From Rhodotorula mucilaginosa (lineage: Eukaryota; Basidiomycota; Microbotryomycetes; Sporidiobolales; Sporidiobolaceae), in contig CP137878.1 in NCBI GenBank assembly GCA_034406715.1, forward strand, positions 496,001-560,000: 64,000 nucleotides of DNA, in the 5' to 3' direction. The notes under the pieces were generated by a model, which was not told where the DNA came from, searched no databases, and saw only the letters and a list, made by a program, of their open reading frames with translations. A program made the translations under genes and the position numbers. The first letter of the stretch is position 1; each line of letters opens with the position of its first letter. This document shows positions 11,357 through 26,344 of this stretch, one piece after another.

Positions 11357-14300
11357 TCATTCCGCTGCCGGCTCGTTCGTGTGCCCAACGCGTTTGGCGA
11401 GCAGTTCGGCTACTGCTGTTCCGGTGGCGAGAGCCTCGTCGGTTGTCCTGCAGGCAGTCCGGTACGGTGAGTGTAAGCCCACGTCAGTGTCAGAAAGCCG
11501 GTGTACTGACCAATCTGTCTCTGTCAAGAGCGTCTCGAGCTCCTGGTCGACATCGGACGGGAAAAAGGCCGAGACGGTGCTGAAAAGGTGTTCGGCGGTT
11601 TGCTGCCGGACCTGTGACGATGATAAGAGCGTTACCATACCAGTCCCTTGGAGTGACGAGATTACAGGTCGGCTTGGTGCGTACCCAAGGTTGCGAATGC
11701 CGCAGGAACATCGGCACTCGGGTTGCAGCGTCGGCAGCCACCGAGGGTAGGGCGACGAACGCAGCAAGCCTGCGGAAAAAATTCATTCAGCTCCAGGAGG
11801 AACTCACATCTGTGTCGACTGAATGTTACGTACACTCGACATGTCGCGCTCAGACGGGCTCTGCTCTTCGTCTTTTCTAGAGCGCTGCAAGAGATTTTGA
11901 GCAGGTCCCGCAGAGATTGCGTTTGCGTACAGTCATCCGGACCGTCATAGGTCGTTGCTGCGTCAAAACTGCCTGCTTCCGCAAGCTCGGCGAGGGTGAA
12001 GAGGAGCGGGATGAAAACGCGATTGTTTCCGAAACGAGCTTTGGCGAGCGCGACCAGAGACGATAGGAAGCCTGGCAGGGTAAAGTCCTCTTGGGACTCG
12101 GCTGGAGTATCGGAGCCGGGTGCCGGAAGTGTAGCCACATAGTCGCAGAGCGCGGAGTTGGTATAGTATTGAGTCTGTAGGCGAAGCAGGATTAGAGTCA
12201 GCCTCGAGGCTGTCCGCAACGAGCGTGAGAAGCAGAGAAGACACGCACGTTGGTGCAAACGACTCCTTCCATGATCTCGGCACGATACTGACTGTAGCGG
12301 AGGAGCGGGAGGATGCGCGAGGATGCCCACTCGATGTCTCGCCAGTCTGAAGCGTCGTCGGTTCTGGAGGAGAGATGTCAGCCTGCACCGAGTGAATGAC
12401 GCCCGGGGCAAGGACTTACTCCTTCGCGTCGCGCAGGCTGTCCAATTCGGTGAGCGAGGCTGCATTCGGTCCAGCATGGTCCGAGAGTTCGAGGAGGGCG
12501 GCGCCGGCGACGGTCCGAACCGCGTCGAGTCGCTCAAGCGCGAGACGTAAGATGGCTGCAACGGCGCCATGTACCGTCCATTCGGGTAGTCGAGCTGCCC
12601 GAATCAGCCGCGACCAAGCAGCCGTGGTCGCTATCCGAATCCAGGAGCCAACGTCACCCCGCGAGTCGGAAGTGAAGTCGGAGAAGCCGAGCGACAACGC
12701 TTCATAGGCAGTCATCGCAGCGGAAGGAGCTGAAGAATCGAGATCGGTGCATCAGCACGGAACATCAATACTCAAGTCCGCAGGTACGCACACAGTGAAG
12801 GGTTCTCGCCATGCGGGCAACGTTCGAGCACGCGACCGAGGGCGGTGACACCGTTGCGCCTCGCCTCGACCGTAGCGGCTGCTGCGCGACCATCTCTCCA
12901 GACGAAATCACAAAACCGCACGATGACAGCTTCTGCGCGATTGACGATGCCCGGCTCGTCGAAATCGAGGCTCCCGATGAGAACGGCTGCGCCTTGCTGG
13001 CGGCCACTGTTCCGCGAGTCGAGATCCGCGAGTAAACTGTGTACGAGGTGGAAACCTTCAGCTTCGGCACGCTTCCCAAGGCTATTTGCAAGCTGTACCT
13101 GGTCAATGCTGATGCACAGTCGTACGATCGCGAGATGCGGGACAGCGCAGCGCCAGCGGCTTGGTGAGCGGTCGCTTCGGCGCGATCGCAAGCGAGATGC
13201 ACGAGACCGAACCATTCGCTCCCATCTGCGCAGTCGCCCTTCGTCGGGGCAGAAGCTGCCAGCGCCGACATGCTTGCTTCGAAGACAATTCGCTGCGATC
13301 GGAGGAGACGCGTTGTTGGGTAAAGGCTGCAGACAGCGGCGAAGATCTGCGAGGCGAGCGAGTGGGCTGATGTCAGCTCGACAGCTTCATAGCGCGTGAT
13401 CGATGACTGTGCAGCATACCTCAACCTGCAAGTGTCTCTGAGCATCAAGATCCGAGAGCGCAGCGGTGGCCTCTGCCAAGGAAGCCAGAGCAAGAAGAAC
13501 GCCCTCGAGCTTGTGCGCGTCCTTCTTCACATCGGCCAGCCTTGCGAGCTGCGGGGCGATGAAGCGATTTAGCGCACATCTTTAGACACGAACCGCTTCA
13601 CTGGAACGCACTTGTTGCCGAACCAGAGCTGACACAACCGCGCCAGCTTTGTTCTCCGCGATCTTGCCGATCGCTTTCGCGGAGAGGCTGCGGATCTCGG
13701 CGTCGTAGTGGGCGATGCCGGTGTCCACGGAGCCTGTCGCCGTTTCTCCTGTGAGATGGGCGAGAATCGCTGGTCGGTACTCTTCGTAGCTGCGAAAATT
13801 GGAGCGCCGCTTTGTCAGGTTGGACCCTCACTTCATAGTAAGAGAGAACTTACGAGGCAACTTCGACGGCACCCAGAAGATAGGCACGGTGTCTGACAGA
13901 GACAGTGTAGAAGTCTGTAGCTCGCAGGCTCGAGATTCCGTGGGAGAAAATGCCCTTCGGAGATAAAGGAGTCAGCGCGTGTTCAAGTTTGGGCAGGAAA
14001 AGATATCAGCTGCTCACCCAACGACCGACGGATTCTTGCCATGCGGCACTCGCTGCTCGTCGCACACTGACTTCACGGTCGAGGCATGCCGTACACAGTA
14101 GATGCTCCGCTAGCTTCTGGGCATCCGTGACATCGATCGACGAAGCGGGCATCGTTCGAGCCAACGACCAAAGCACGTATGCTGCCGAATCGCGGACCGA
14201 GGCGCCGACGACGTGCATAGCCGAGAGGTGGTCATATCGCAGAGCCTGTGGAGGTGAGGCACGTAAACTTTCACCGCTGGGGGTAGTCGCAAAGCGGAGA

Positions 14301-15844
14301 TTGACTCACTTGCAAGGTATTGCTGAGCACCCGCTTAACGACGTCGTCTTTCTCGGCTGCCGGAAGCCGAGCGAGAACTCCACACCGCGCCATCTCTCCG
14401 AGAGCAAGGCACGCGCCCTGCACTCGACCTTCCCCTTGCTTTTGAGCGTCGTCGAGCAGGGCGTTTTCGAATTCTGCTAGGACAGTCTCGACGACCTGTA
14501 TAGCGAGATCCGGCGGGCTTTGGAGCGAGATGCGAGCGAGATACTTGGCAGACGTGTAGCGCGGGATAGAATCCTGCACAGAACGTTTCGTCAGACTTCC
14601 GTCCAGACGGAACGCTCAAGACTCTCGAACGTACGGGATGAGCGAGACCTTCGATGAGCTCCCCGACGATCACTTCTACCTCCTCCGAGACGGTGCCTAC
14701 CTCGGAGCTTGAGGCCGACGCGGTCAAGTAAGCAAGCGCGATCCGGCCCGCGACCTTGCCACGCAGCTTCGCGAGCGCCGCGCCCGTCTGCGAGTCGTTC
14801 GCTTCCGGCAATAGCGCAAGGAGGCCGTACAGGCGCGGCAAGACTGGATGGAGCTTGTTCGGCCCCGAGCAGGCCAGGACGATACAGAGAGCGCCGAGCA
14901 ACGGTAGGAGCTGGGGGAAAAGGAGGTGAATGAGCGATTTGCCCCCGCCTCACAGTCAGCATTCCGGAACTCACGATGAAATCGTCTCCTTCAGAAGAGA
15001 GCGTGACCTCGCACAAGTCGAGTAACGGCACGATGTCGACGTCGTCGCGTGAGAAGTAACGTCCGACCACTTGAGCGGCGGCATCGCTTTCTTTCCCGCT
15101 TGTCCGGAGCCACCGCAGTCCGACGTGCCGAATCTTATCTTCTGCGCCCGGTGCGAGTAGTCGAAACGAGAACGGCAGTCGTATGCAAACGGACAACCAC
15201 AAGAGAAGACAGTAGCGGAGTTCCCACGATGTCGAAAGCGGCCCTGTTCGGTCAGCCTCTGAGGCGGGAGTTGTCGACGGCAGATCGGAAGGGCTTGAAA
15301 GGAGGTCCAGCAAGAACGACAGGTCGGTGACATCGTGCGGGAAGAAGCGAACTGTGCGTATGTCGTGCTGCGGATCAGCGCATTGAGCATGCAGCATCGC
15401 CATAGACGGGAAACGAACCGATTGTCTTTGAGCCTCGGACTTTGGTAAGCCAGTACAGCAGCTTTGCCAGGCGAGCGATCCGACGCGAGCTCATGGAAGA
15501 GCTGTCTGCCTGTAAAGCGCCGCGCAGTGCGAAGACGACCGGCGATACCATCGATTCGAGAGAGCGGTCGAGCAGGTACGGTTGCTCCTGGTACTCGTCG
15601 AGCTGCTCGGGCCGACCGGATAATCAGCTCGCGCGGATCTTGAGGCAGTTTGGAAGCCTTTGCGCACCAGTTGGCATAGCTGCTCGACCTCTCGCTGCTC
15701 GCATCGGTCCGTCGCATCGTCCGGCGAAGAGTGCAAGTCGAGGTCGGTCAACTTTTCGACTCCGGCAAGGAACTCGCCGGCGCGAGTAACGGAAGCCAGC
15801 TCTGGCTCGCCATCGGTCTCGTTGCTCATCGGCCGGTCACTCAA
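11357..15844 (-). CDS. Tubulin-folding cofactor D (TBCD)
   Basis: HEAT/armadillo-repeat chaperone that takes beta-tubulin from cofactor A and builds the tubulin heterodimer with cofactors C and E. Collinear TBCD landmarks read along the minus strand. YQEQPYLLDRSLES comes early and is joined to ATG 15844 by a short intron. It is followed by a leucine-rich block ending LLLWLSVCIRLPF, then RYTSAKYLARI, RRAASAAWQESVGRW, TSDSRGDVGSWIR and a C-terminal VRQQTAEHLFSTVSAFF segment. The stop is TGA at 11357-11359. The gene is unusually rich in small introns, so no single open frame covers more than about 270 codons. Exon edges in the middle third (12700-14000) are the least certain. Family identity is clear from the order of conserved blocks rather than from any single motif. 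Confidence 0.88.
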
Positions 15845-16225
15845 GAGTGTCTATACTTCGTTTGGGGACCGGAAAGGTGCGACGCCTTCTCATGTTCACG
15901 CGGAAGCCTCATCAGCAGAAAACTTTTCTTTCTCCAGCGCGGCCAGCGAGCATAGGCTGCTACTGTACAGCTTGTTTATGTCCTTTATGCCAATTTGACA
16001 TCCACATGCAGCTGTCAGCGACAACAGGGACGGAACGATACTGGACATCCCGGCGCGACTTTGACAACCCGCGGATCTCGACCTGTCGCCTAGCGAGCGG
16101 ACACAGCGAAGCCTTCCTGCCCGCGCTCCGTAGCATGCTGAAAGCGATTACAAGCAACAAGCGATGCTCCTCAACCTCCGTCGAACCTCCGCACCCAGGC
16201 CGATCCCCTGCTCTTCATCCCCGCT
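15845..16225. other. intergenic: TBCD promoter region and KH-gene 3' flank
   Basis: A 381-bp gap between two minus-strand genes. It contains one GATTACAAGC element at 16145-16154, similar to the elements in two bidirectional promoters further along. Nothing else is recognised. Confidence 0.55.
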
Positions 16226-19023
16226 TTACCGCCTCCTCCCGCCGCCGTCCCTGCCGGAGCCATGCGTCTGCCCCCACCGATCTCCATGCACGTTGCTCGC
16301 GCGGTCGCGATCGCGGGACTCCCACGGGTCTCCCTTCCGCCACCGCTCGGGAGGAGCAGGAGGACCGCGGTCCCGACGCCGCCAATCGTCCTGCCGGGAG
16401 TAACGCTGCTCTTCGATGTCATGCGCACGATCGCCGCCGTCGCCTGAACGGTAGGGATCTTTCCCCTCGGTACGACGCGAGCGACGACGATCCTCATCGT
16501 CGCGGTCTTCGTACCGGTCGTGGCGGCGGGTAGGAGGCGAATCGCGGCTAGACACGCGGCTGTCGAAGCTGGCTCGTCGACCGTGCGCGCCGTGCTGACT
16601 CTGCTCGGTCATGCAATCAGTGAAGCTGCTCCGCCGGCGTGTTGATCTCGCGCGAACCGCTATCGACTAACCTGCTCTTGCCTCGTGCCTTCCACCCAAT
16701 CCTGCATACGCGCCAAGGTATGGCGATCCTGCACAGTCGATTCAAAAGTATTGTCTGTCCGCTCGCGCTTCTTGCGTTTCGCCGCGCTCTCGTAGGCGGC
16801 TCGGCGAAGTCGGCTCTCGAGCGCTTTTCCGTCGTAAGGTTGCGCAGCCGGGACGCCCTTGGACCTCTTCTCGAACGAGGTTTCGGGCGTGTAGTCGTCT
16901 TCCCGGCGGATGAACCTATCGCCGCCAATGCCGTACGAGTCTGCCGACGACGCTGACGGACTCGGAGAACGTTCGCGCTTGTGAGGCAGTTGCTGCCGAT
17001 CAGGCGAACTCGATCTTCCCTGGGCGGCTTGACCCGTGATTTCTGCTAAAGGATGGTCATAATTAGACTCGCGTACCAGCTTTTTCAGCGCCCGGCTTTG
17101 TTTGAGCTCGACTCACCGTGCGTCGCCTTCTGAATCACTTCCTCGACCATCTTGCGCGCTTTGCTGATGTCGCCGCCTTGCAGCCAAATCTTGGCCTCCC
17201 CGGATACGATCTCCACCTTCAAGCGAGTGCTCGCGGTGAGCTCGATGCAAGGTGCGCAAGAATTCGTACCGATGAAGCGGGTGACGAGACCGACTGGAAC
17301 GCTGCGTCAAGGATAGCCGGGCATCAATCTCAAAGCAAAATCACCACGAAGCTGTGGTTCGTACGGAAAGTGAAGCGCTAGATGTACGTACCTGATGGAC
17401 TGCTCTACGACCGAATCACGCCTGGCACTTCGTTCCACGCTCGGCCGGTGAAAGTCCGTCTCGACCCTGCGTGGCTGTTCCGCCACCGTCCCCCGTTCGG
17501 AGCTCGGCTTCCTCTTCCTTCCTGGCGTCGTGACCGCATTCGGCATCCGAACGAGACTCGACACCGGACACCTCGGGACGACCGGCGGCGTGACGGAGCG
17601 GTAAAAGTCGCGCTCGTCCGAGTGGTCGACGTCTACCTTGCGGTTCCCGTTGACGTTCGGCGAAGGGTGCGCGTGAAGTCGGGAGCGCGACCTCCCGCGA
17701 GCGTTCTCGTCGAAGTGCGGGACGCTGTCGCGATCCGAATGTTGAAAGTCGTCGTGGTCGGTGGAAGGCAGGCTCGGCGTACGATTGCGGGATTGGGTGC
17801 GAGTGCTCGGATCCGTGGAGAAGATGGTCCGCGTCACCCTTTGCGGTGGTTCGACCGGTACACTCGGCGTCGGAGGCTGCGTGCGCTGATCCGCCTGTTG
17901 GTTGTCCGCAGAGGCTTGCGCGGAGTACGGAAGAGCAGACCTCGACGGCGACGGAATGTTCGGCTGCCGAGTGACGACGCCGGCGTAGTGATCCTTGAGC
18001 CACGCTCCGTCCAGGCGTTCGGCGCGGTGATCGCTCCATTCCTCCCAATCGGTCCCGCGACGTTCGAGTTCGGCACGCTCCCACGTGTTCAGCTGCCACC
18101 ACATCACGCGGTACGCGATGTATTTGACCTCGGCCAAGGCAGCCATGATCGCCGCCTTCGAGCCGAAGAGGTGCAGGAAGCACTTGCCGTCGCTCGTGAA
18201 GAGGACGCGCATCTCTGCCAACCGCGAGCGGTCGCAGATGGAGCGCTTGGTCCGTCCGCCGACCCCGATCACGAGACGTCCCAAGTTGCGGAACGGGAGG
18301 ATGACCATGTACTCGTACGGTACGTGCGACGCAGGAGGCGGATCACTGCGCAGCACGCAGAACGTCCTCGAGGCGATCGGGGTCTGCCTTGACGAGATTG
18401 GCGTCAGGTCGCGGATCCGACCGGCCATGCCGCTCCTCTGCTGCTGCGGCGACGGGTCCCTTCCCCTCGTCTCGGGCTGAAGAGCAAAGCGGGTACCGGC
18501 GTCAGTGTCACCTGCATTGCTGACGTCCGAGCAGGCGAAGCTCACTTCGTGCAGCTCAGTCCGAGGCTCCCCGGCGTCTTTCGGTCCCTCCTCGGCAACT
18601 TGGCCTGCGACGTCCTCGGCTGTCGCCTATGTCAAGATCAAGCTCACACGTCAGTCTTCTCTGGACGTCGACATGCGGAGACGAAGGAGCGGTCCCCGCT
18701 TCGCAGAGTTGCGCTGGGCGATGCGAGCGATCACGACTCGAAGCAGCTTGCTTAGCGTAACTCACCTGTGACTCGTCCATGCTGCTCAACTCGATTTGCT
18801 TGCTCTCCATACCGTCCTGCTGAGGCTCTCCGAGGTCGCTGGTCGACTGCAACGGTCCGCCGCCGCCTCGACCGTCTTCGAACACCCGCCCTTCCTCGTC
18901 CGAGTCCGACGCGTGCCCGTGTTCGAGTCGACTCGGCGGCGAGACGGCGATGGAGGGGTCACGAGGCGCTCCGATGACTAGGGCGGCGGCTCTGCTCGGG
19001 GACGGCTCGTTCGGCTGCTGCAT
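16226..19023 (-). CDS. KH-type RNA-binding protein with charged Arg/Asp-rich tail
   Basis: Likely a nuclear RNA-binding protein; I do not recognise an orthologue. The start is ATG 19023 (MQQPNEPS), the first ATG in the open N-terminal frame. After an acidic, Ser-rich leader, exons join at ESQ/ATAEDV and again near 18500 to reach a KH-like fold with GVGGRTKRSI as its GxxG loop (about 18250-18130). A disordered middle follows. A second KH-like unit is spliced in at about 17295-17107 (VGLVTRFIGTN, then TRLKVEIVSGEAKIWL), with a degenerate GTNS in place of GxxG. The C-terminus is lysine-rich (AAKRKKRER), then an Arg/Asp/Glu-rich tail with RS and RD dipeptides, reached by a splice to GAGCAG/AGTCAG near 16603. 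The tail resembles that of splicing-associated proteins, but that role is an inference. Confidence 0.72.
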
Positions 19024-19755
19024 ATCACAAGAGTTGGTCGAAGGCTGAACCGACGCAGGACGAGAAGCACCTCGCAAGTCGTCAAACGGGCGTCTCCGAG
19101 CGTAAGCAGACTGCAGGGCGCGTCTTGGTAGTCTCTCGAAGCTGCACTCGATGCTCTCAAGCCCTGTCTGCGCGTGCTATGAGGAGGACAGAGGGTGAAG
19201 GAGGCAAGAGGCGGACGCCGCCCCACGAGCGCCTCCGCGTCATTCTCTGCAGCGCTCGGACCTGCGCGGACATCTGCGTACAAGGCCGCACGCCTTCGCG
19301 CAGCCTCCATGGAGTACTTGACTACGAAACTCCTAACGTATGACTGTATCGACGCACTTTCAACCGCTTTGTTTGGAGAAAGTTTGCTCACGAAGTCAAT
19401 CCTGTCGAGGTTGACATCTCACTCTAGTCGCCTTTCGTCCTTGCGCCAGCGCCTCATGCACTGCTTCGGGGAATGCTATTCCCCTAGAAGTACAGTGCAC
19501 GCCAGAAGGTCCCGGACCGAGAGGGTGGGGCGATGAGGCATGAGAAAGCAGCCTGATCAAGATAGTCTCGAGCGCCAGCCTACCTGGCTTTCTTGAGAGA
19601 CCCTTCTGCAGACCTCTTGGGGAATGTGCAGGGACGTATGCAGGGGCACTGGCGGAACCAAGAGTGCCTGACCGATCCGGGGGGATCGATAGTAGCTCGG
19701 AAAGAAGAACATCTTGTTTTTACTGCTTGATCCCTCGACTACGATTTTTTCTCGT
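19024..19755. other. intergenic: KH-gene promoter and OsmC-gene 3' flank
   Basis: About 730 bp with no recognisable gene if the OsmC gene ends at 19756. If the OsmC frame is read without its last intron, coding sequence would extend to 19557. Short open frames here show no family signature. Confidence 0.45.
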
Positions 19756-20583
19756 TCAGACTGCAAGTCGAGCGTCAGACCGGTCAGCTGCAGATCCTTG
19801 GCAGAAGAAGCAAAAGTCAGGTTCAGGTGAACGGACGCACCGACCGAGAGCTTGACTTCAATGTTGCCGCTCGTCGCACGCGAGTACGGGCAGACCTTGT
19901 GGGCCTCCTCGACGAGCTTTTTGATCTGCGCGTCGTCGAGTCCGATCTGCTTGAGCGGAGCGGCGTGAACCTTGAGTTCGACAGCGAGGAGGAAGCCCTG
20001 CGGAGTTGAAAAGTGGCAGTGTTAGCCCGACTGGAAAACGCAGGTACACGAGCCGAGGGATGCAGTATTTGCACACTCTCGGTCAGCGAGAAGACATCGG
20101 CTCAGCCGGACTCACGGGGATCTTGTCCTCGGCGTCCTTTCCGACGGTAACGAGCGCCTCGACCTTGGCATCCTTCGGGAGCGGCTTCGCGTCCTTGTGG
20201 AGGTTACCGTGAGTGGCGCCCATGGCGCTCAGGAAGCAGGTCGCATAGCCGGCGCCAAAGAGCTCTTCCGGGTTGTGGTGCGCACCCTTGCCGCCGAGCT
20301 GTGCGGGAGTGAGGGAGAGACTCAGTCCACCGATGATTCGCCAACCCGCGTCATCGACGCGAACCGCTCGGTCATCCAGTTCGACCGATGTCGTCAGAGA
20401 CCTCGGACGCACCTCCTTCTGCAGGTCAGTCTTGAGCTCGAGACCCTGGTCGGTCTTGATCGTGCCCGCCGCGCGAGAGCCGGTCGAGGTTGCGTGCGAG
20501 ACGGCGATGGGAGCGACGCGAGCGATGCCGCGGACGTGACGCGGGGCAGCGCGGGTGACGGCAGCGATCGAAGTGCGTAGCAT
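19756..20583 (-). CDS. OsmC/Ohr-family peroxide-detoxifying protein, probably mitochondrial
   Basis: Thiol-dependent reduction of organic hydroperoxides. The start is ATG 20583. The first 35 or so residues are Arg/Ala/Ser-rich with no acid (MLRTSIAAVTRAAPRHVRG), like a mitochondrial presequence. The fold carries both catalytic cysteines of the family: AGYATCFLSAMG and KVCPYSRAT. Domain hallmarks NPEELFGAGYA and ELKVHAAPL are present. One intron interrupts the gene after EDKIP (about 20120 down to 20001). The C-terminus is ambiguous. Read straight through, the frame adds about 85 unusual residues and stops at 19557. A GTGCGT donor at 19840 right after the expected family end (IEVKLSV) allows a short terminal exon stopping at 19756, which I prefer because family members normally end there. 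Confidence 0.83.
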
Positions 20584-20848
20584 GGTCTCAGAGCGCTAGG
20601 GGCCTGGAAGAATGCTTGGTGTGAGAGCAGAGTGCGAGAGACGAAGCAGCTCCCGGCGACGGCCCCACCTCAATTCTCTGAGCAAAGCAAAGATTATTAT
20701 GGGCGGGACATAAGCCAGATTGCATGTTGCACAGTGTGTGTTTTTATCTCTAGGTGCGCACGACAAGTACAGAGCGAAACTAAACTATAGGATGCGGTAA
20801 CGACGTCTGCTGGAGAAGGTGGGACCCCTGGTCGAGCTTTCGTAGCGC

Positions 20849-22979
<2,131 letters not shown>

Positions 22980-24095
22980 CCTTTGTGAGCACCGGTGTCG
23001 AGTGAGGAGGGAGAGAAGAGTTTCCGATGATTGCCTTCGTCGTGTTGCCGCCGTTCACTTTGCGAGCGGCAATCGCAGCCGCCGCCCCTCGAGCCGAGTC
23101 AACACATGACCTTCTCATTCGGGAGCCGCTCACTCCCTCGCTTGCAGATATCGACTCTAGACCTGCGGACGATGCAACAGCGCTCGCGAGCCCATGCTGC
23201 AGTCGAGCTGACTAAGCTGGCTCTCAGGTCGCGTCCACGCGAATTTGAGCTCTGAGGTCTTTCGTCTCATGCATGAGGTTTATCTCACCGCTCGCCACCT
23301 CGCACGGCTCAGGCTCTGCTCGGAAGAACCCGGCTTGCTCGGAGCTGGATTGTCTCCAACTTATGGAGGTTCTTCCGATGCGACGTGGGTCGGCGAACGA
23401 AAATGCGACTGAGTTGACGAGGCGAAGCTCGTGTTCTTGTGCGACCTCCTTTGTCCCCTGCTCACAAAGCGGTTCGAGAGCCGGCGGCTTCACCTGCGCG
23501 TCGCGAGCCCCTGCACTCACACGCTGGCGACTGTCGGGTTCTGTGCTAGGATGTCCGCCACCGCGACGGGGCGACAGACGCGATTTTCTTTGCGTGGCAA
23601 AGCTCGAATCCCGACCCGCCTTGACCTGAGGACCGGAGTCGCTCACGCTCGCTGAATGCAGAGTCTCGCACGGTGCCACTGAGCTGCTCCAAACCGTACT
23701 GTCACTGAGGGGCTTCAGTTGGTGTCAAGAAGGAGCGATAACAGCGCAAAGGGCGTCGATGCAGATCAGACGACTGCGCGTGTTTTCCTCGAGCTCGGAG
23801 CAAAGGGAAACCAGCGTAACCTGTACCGCTCAGACTTGAAGAAGAGCTTGGTGCTATCGGAATGGCCATCGAGGTGTGTCTGCAGAGCGGCCTCGAGAAA
23901 AAGCGCTTATCTGCGTGGTTTCCACGGCTCCAACGCTTCCCGCCGGAGATCCCGCACGCGCCGCGACGCGGGAGACGCAAAAGAGAGTTTTGATCAAGGA
24001 GAGCTGTAGGAGGAGCTGCAAGTCGTTGTACGCTACACTCGAACTCGCGACGGCCCTGTGGCAGCTGTCGGGATCTTTGCTCGGACGATCAGCGC
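22980..24095. promoter_or_regulatory. 1.1-kb divergent intergenic region (aminotransferase / GT90-A)
   Basis: Upstream DNA for two divergent genes. Open frames of 100-150 codons exist on both strands but carry no conserved motif and look like GC-rich background. I see no repeat or RNA gene. Confidence 0.5.
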
Positions 24096-26344
24096 ATGGT
24101 CAACTCGAGGCGAGGGTCGCTGCAGGAGTTGCAGAGGATGGACCGCACCTCAGTCGACTACACGCCGCTCGCCTGGTCGCCCGCAGCGCGTCCCAAGAGC
24201 GTCAGGACGTGGCTACGCTCGCGATGCGGTACCGCGACTGTCGCCTTGTTGGTCACAACCATCCTCCTCGTCGTGATCGCAGCGTCGTCGCCTCCCCAGA
24301 GCGGGACTCACTTACGCGACTGGAGTCAGAACTTGATGGGCGGCGGCAGCGGGACCGGGTCTACGGGTCACCCGTCTACGACTCTCCGAAGCGACGAGAC
24401 GTACGCCTACGCGGTCCCCGATCCGAACGTCGAAGGTTCCTACGCCGAACATCCGATCCACGGCTTGATCCGCGAAGGGAAGGAGCAATGGGCCGCCAAA
24501 GTCGCGCGACAGTCCAAGACCTACGAAGCAGCCGTGCACGAGTACAAGCGCCGCTACCGCCGCGAACCGCCGCCGGGCTTTGACAAGTGGTTCGAATGGG
24601 CGCAAAAGCACGACGTGCAGCTCCTCGACGAATACGACTCGCTCTACCGGCAGATCGAACCGATGCTCGGCGTCCGGCCAAAGACCCTCAAAGAGCGCGT
24701 CGATGCGTACAGGGACAAGAAGGGCCGTGGGCGCGATCACGGGCTCATCACCATCAAAGACGGCGTCATCACCGTCGGAGAAGGTCCGCACTCTCCTCGC
24801 TTGCTGCACCCGAGCGTCGAGAGGATCGCTCGCTGACCCACCTTGTCACACTCTTTGACACCATAGGTTGGCGTCCAGCCGTCACGGAAGGCTTTGCCGA
24901 GCTCATGCAGCCCGTCGCGCACCTCCTTCCCGACGTAGTCGTCCCGCTCTACCTTCACGATGCCGCGAGCGCCACTCTGGACTGGCGCGCCCGACAAGGG
25001 TACCAGAAGGCTGCTCGCGAGGGCTACTGGGTCAACGAGTCCGAGCTCCCGATAGAGTTGGAGCACGAGTCGGTGTTCGTCGAAATTCCCTTTCCCTCGC
25101 CTGCCTCGCGAGCTGATTCTCTCTTCCTCCGGCAGCTGGACGAAGCGCGAGCGACAATGTCCGCTAGCCTCGCCGTACCGCCGCTTCGTGATCGGACTGG
25201 ACACGAAGCCGCCCGTCGGTGGACCGGCGTTCATACGGAATCACACGAACGCGATGAGCTACTGCATGGCACCACAACTCGCAGACATGCACGGCTCGCT
25301 CGCCCAAACCGCCGACATACAGAACCTGCTCCCGAGCTTCGCCTTGTCCACGCACGAGTGGAACGCCGACGTGCTCTGGACTCCGCCGATCCTCTACGAC
25401 TTGAACCCGAAAAACGAGTCGCCGTTCCGCGAAAAGGCCCACAAGCTGCTGTGGCGCGGTTCCCCGGACGGGATCAGCGTCACGCACGACAAGCATTGGC
25501 GTCAGTCTCACCGTTTCCGGCTCTTGACTCTGCTCAACTCGAACGACACCGAGCCTCGGATCGTCCGGCAAACGAAGTGGGACCACTTTGGCCGCGAGTA
25601 TCAGGTCGACGTGCAACACACGCTCGCCGAATTGAACGACAGGTACAGCGACGTGCGCGCGACCGGCGGGCCGGTGCAGTGTGCTCCCGCCATCTGCGAA
25701 CACCTCAAGGAAACGATGACGTTCGTTCCGAAAGCGTCGCTCGAAGAGATGGCGGACCACAGATATGTTATGGACGTCGATGGGAACGCGTGAGTACCCT
25801 TTCGTGCGACAAGAGGCTTGACCCCGGGTCATGCTGACCCCTCGCCGTTCTTTTTCCTCCACAGTTACTCTGCACGTTTCCGGGCCCATCTCCAGTCGAA
25901 CCAGCTCCCGTTCAAGAGCACCATCTTCCCTGGGTGGTTCATGGATCGTATCCAGCCTTGGGTTCACTACGTGGGTGCCTTTCGACGGATCCGCGAACTA
26001 CCTTGATGACTTGCTCACGCGCGGTTTCGCAGGTTCCCGTTCGCGTGGACTATGCCGACTTGTACGACGTCCTCGCCTTTTTCGACGGCGGACTCGACGC
26101 AGCGCGTACAGGAAATCACGACGGTCTCGCGGAAGAGATCGCCATGGCCGGTTCCGATTGGGCTCACGGATTCTGGCGTCTCGATGACATGCGCGCCTGT
26201 ACGTGTCTTTGCGTCCGTTCCTCTAGGTGCAGCCGACGCTGACGGTACACCTTGCGCGCAGATACGTTGCGGTTACTCCTCGAATGGGCCCGGGTGTTTG
26301 ACCCCGCGCGGAAACCGACGGCGCAACTTGAGCTCAACGTGTGA
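24096..26344 (+). CDS. GT90/CAP10-family glycosyltransferase, copy A
   Basis: Type II membrane glycosyltransferase related to the cryptococcal CAP10 capsule protein, expected in the Golgi. Six exons (24096-24783, 24867-25068, 25136-25789, 25865-25970, 26033-26198, 26262-26344) join in phase to 632 residues. A short cytoplasmic tail precedes a single transmembrane helix at about residues 46-63, followed by a Ser/Gly-rich stem. The luminal part opens with HPIHGLIREGKEQWAAK and RQSKTYEAAV and carries GGPAFIRNHTNAMSYC. The CAP10 signature region follows: LLWRGSPDG, WRQSHRFRLL, then VMDVDGNAYSARFRAHLQSN, LPFKSTIFPGW and RIQPWVHYVPVRVDYADL. The acceptor sugar and donor (xylose or glucose in known members) cannot be read from sequence. 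It is a tandem paralogue of the next gene. Confidence 0.9.

Noticed and set aside
22980-24095. Open frames of 100-150 codons between the aminotransferase and GT90 A
   Set aside because: Overlapping frames on both strands, with no motif, no splice logic and no hydrophobic pattern; background for GC-rich DNA.
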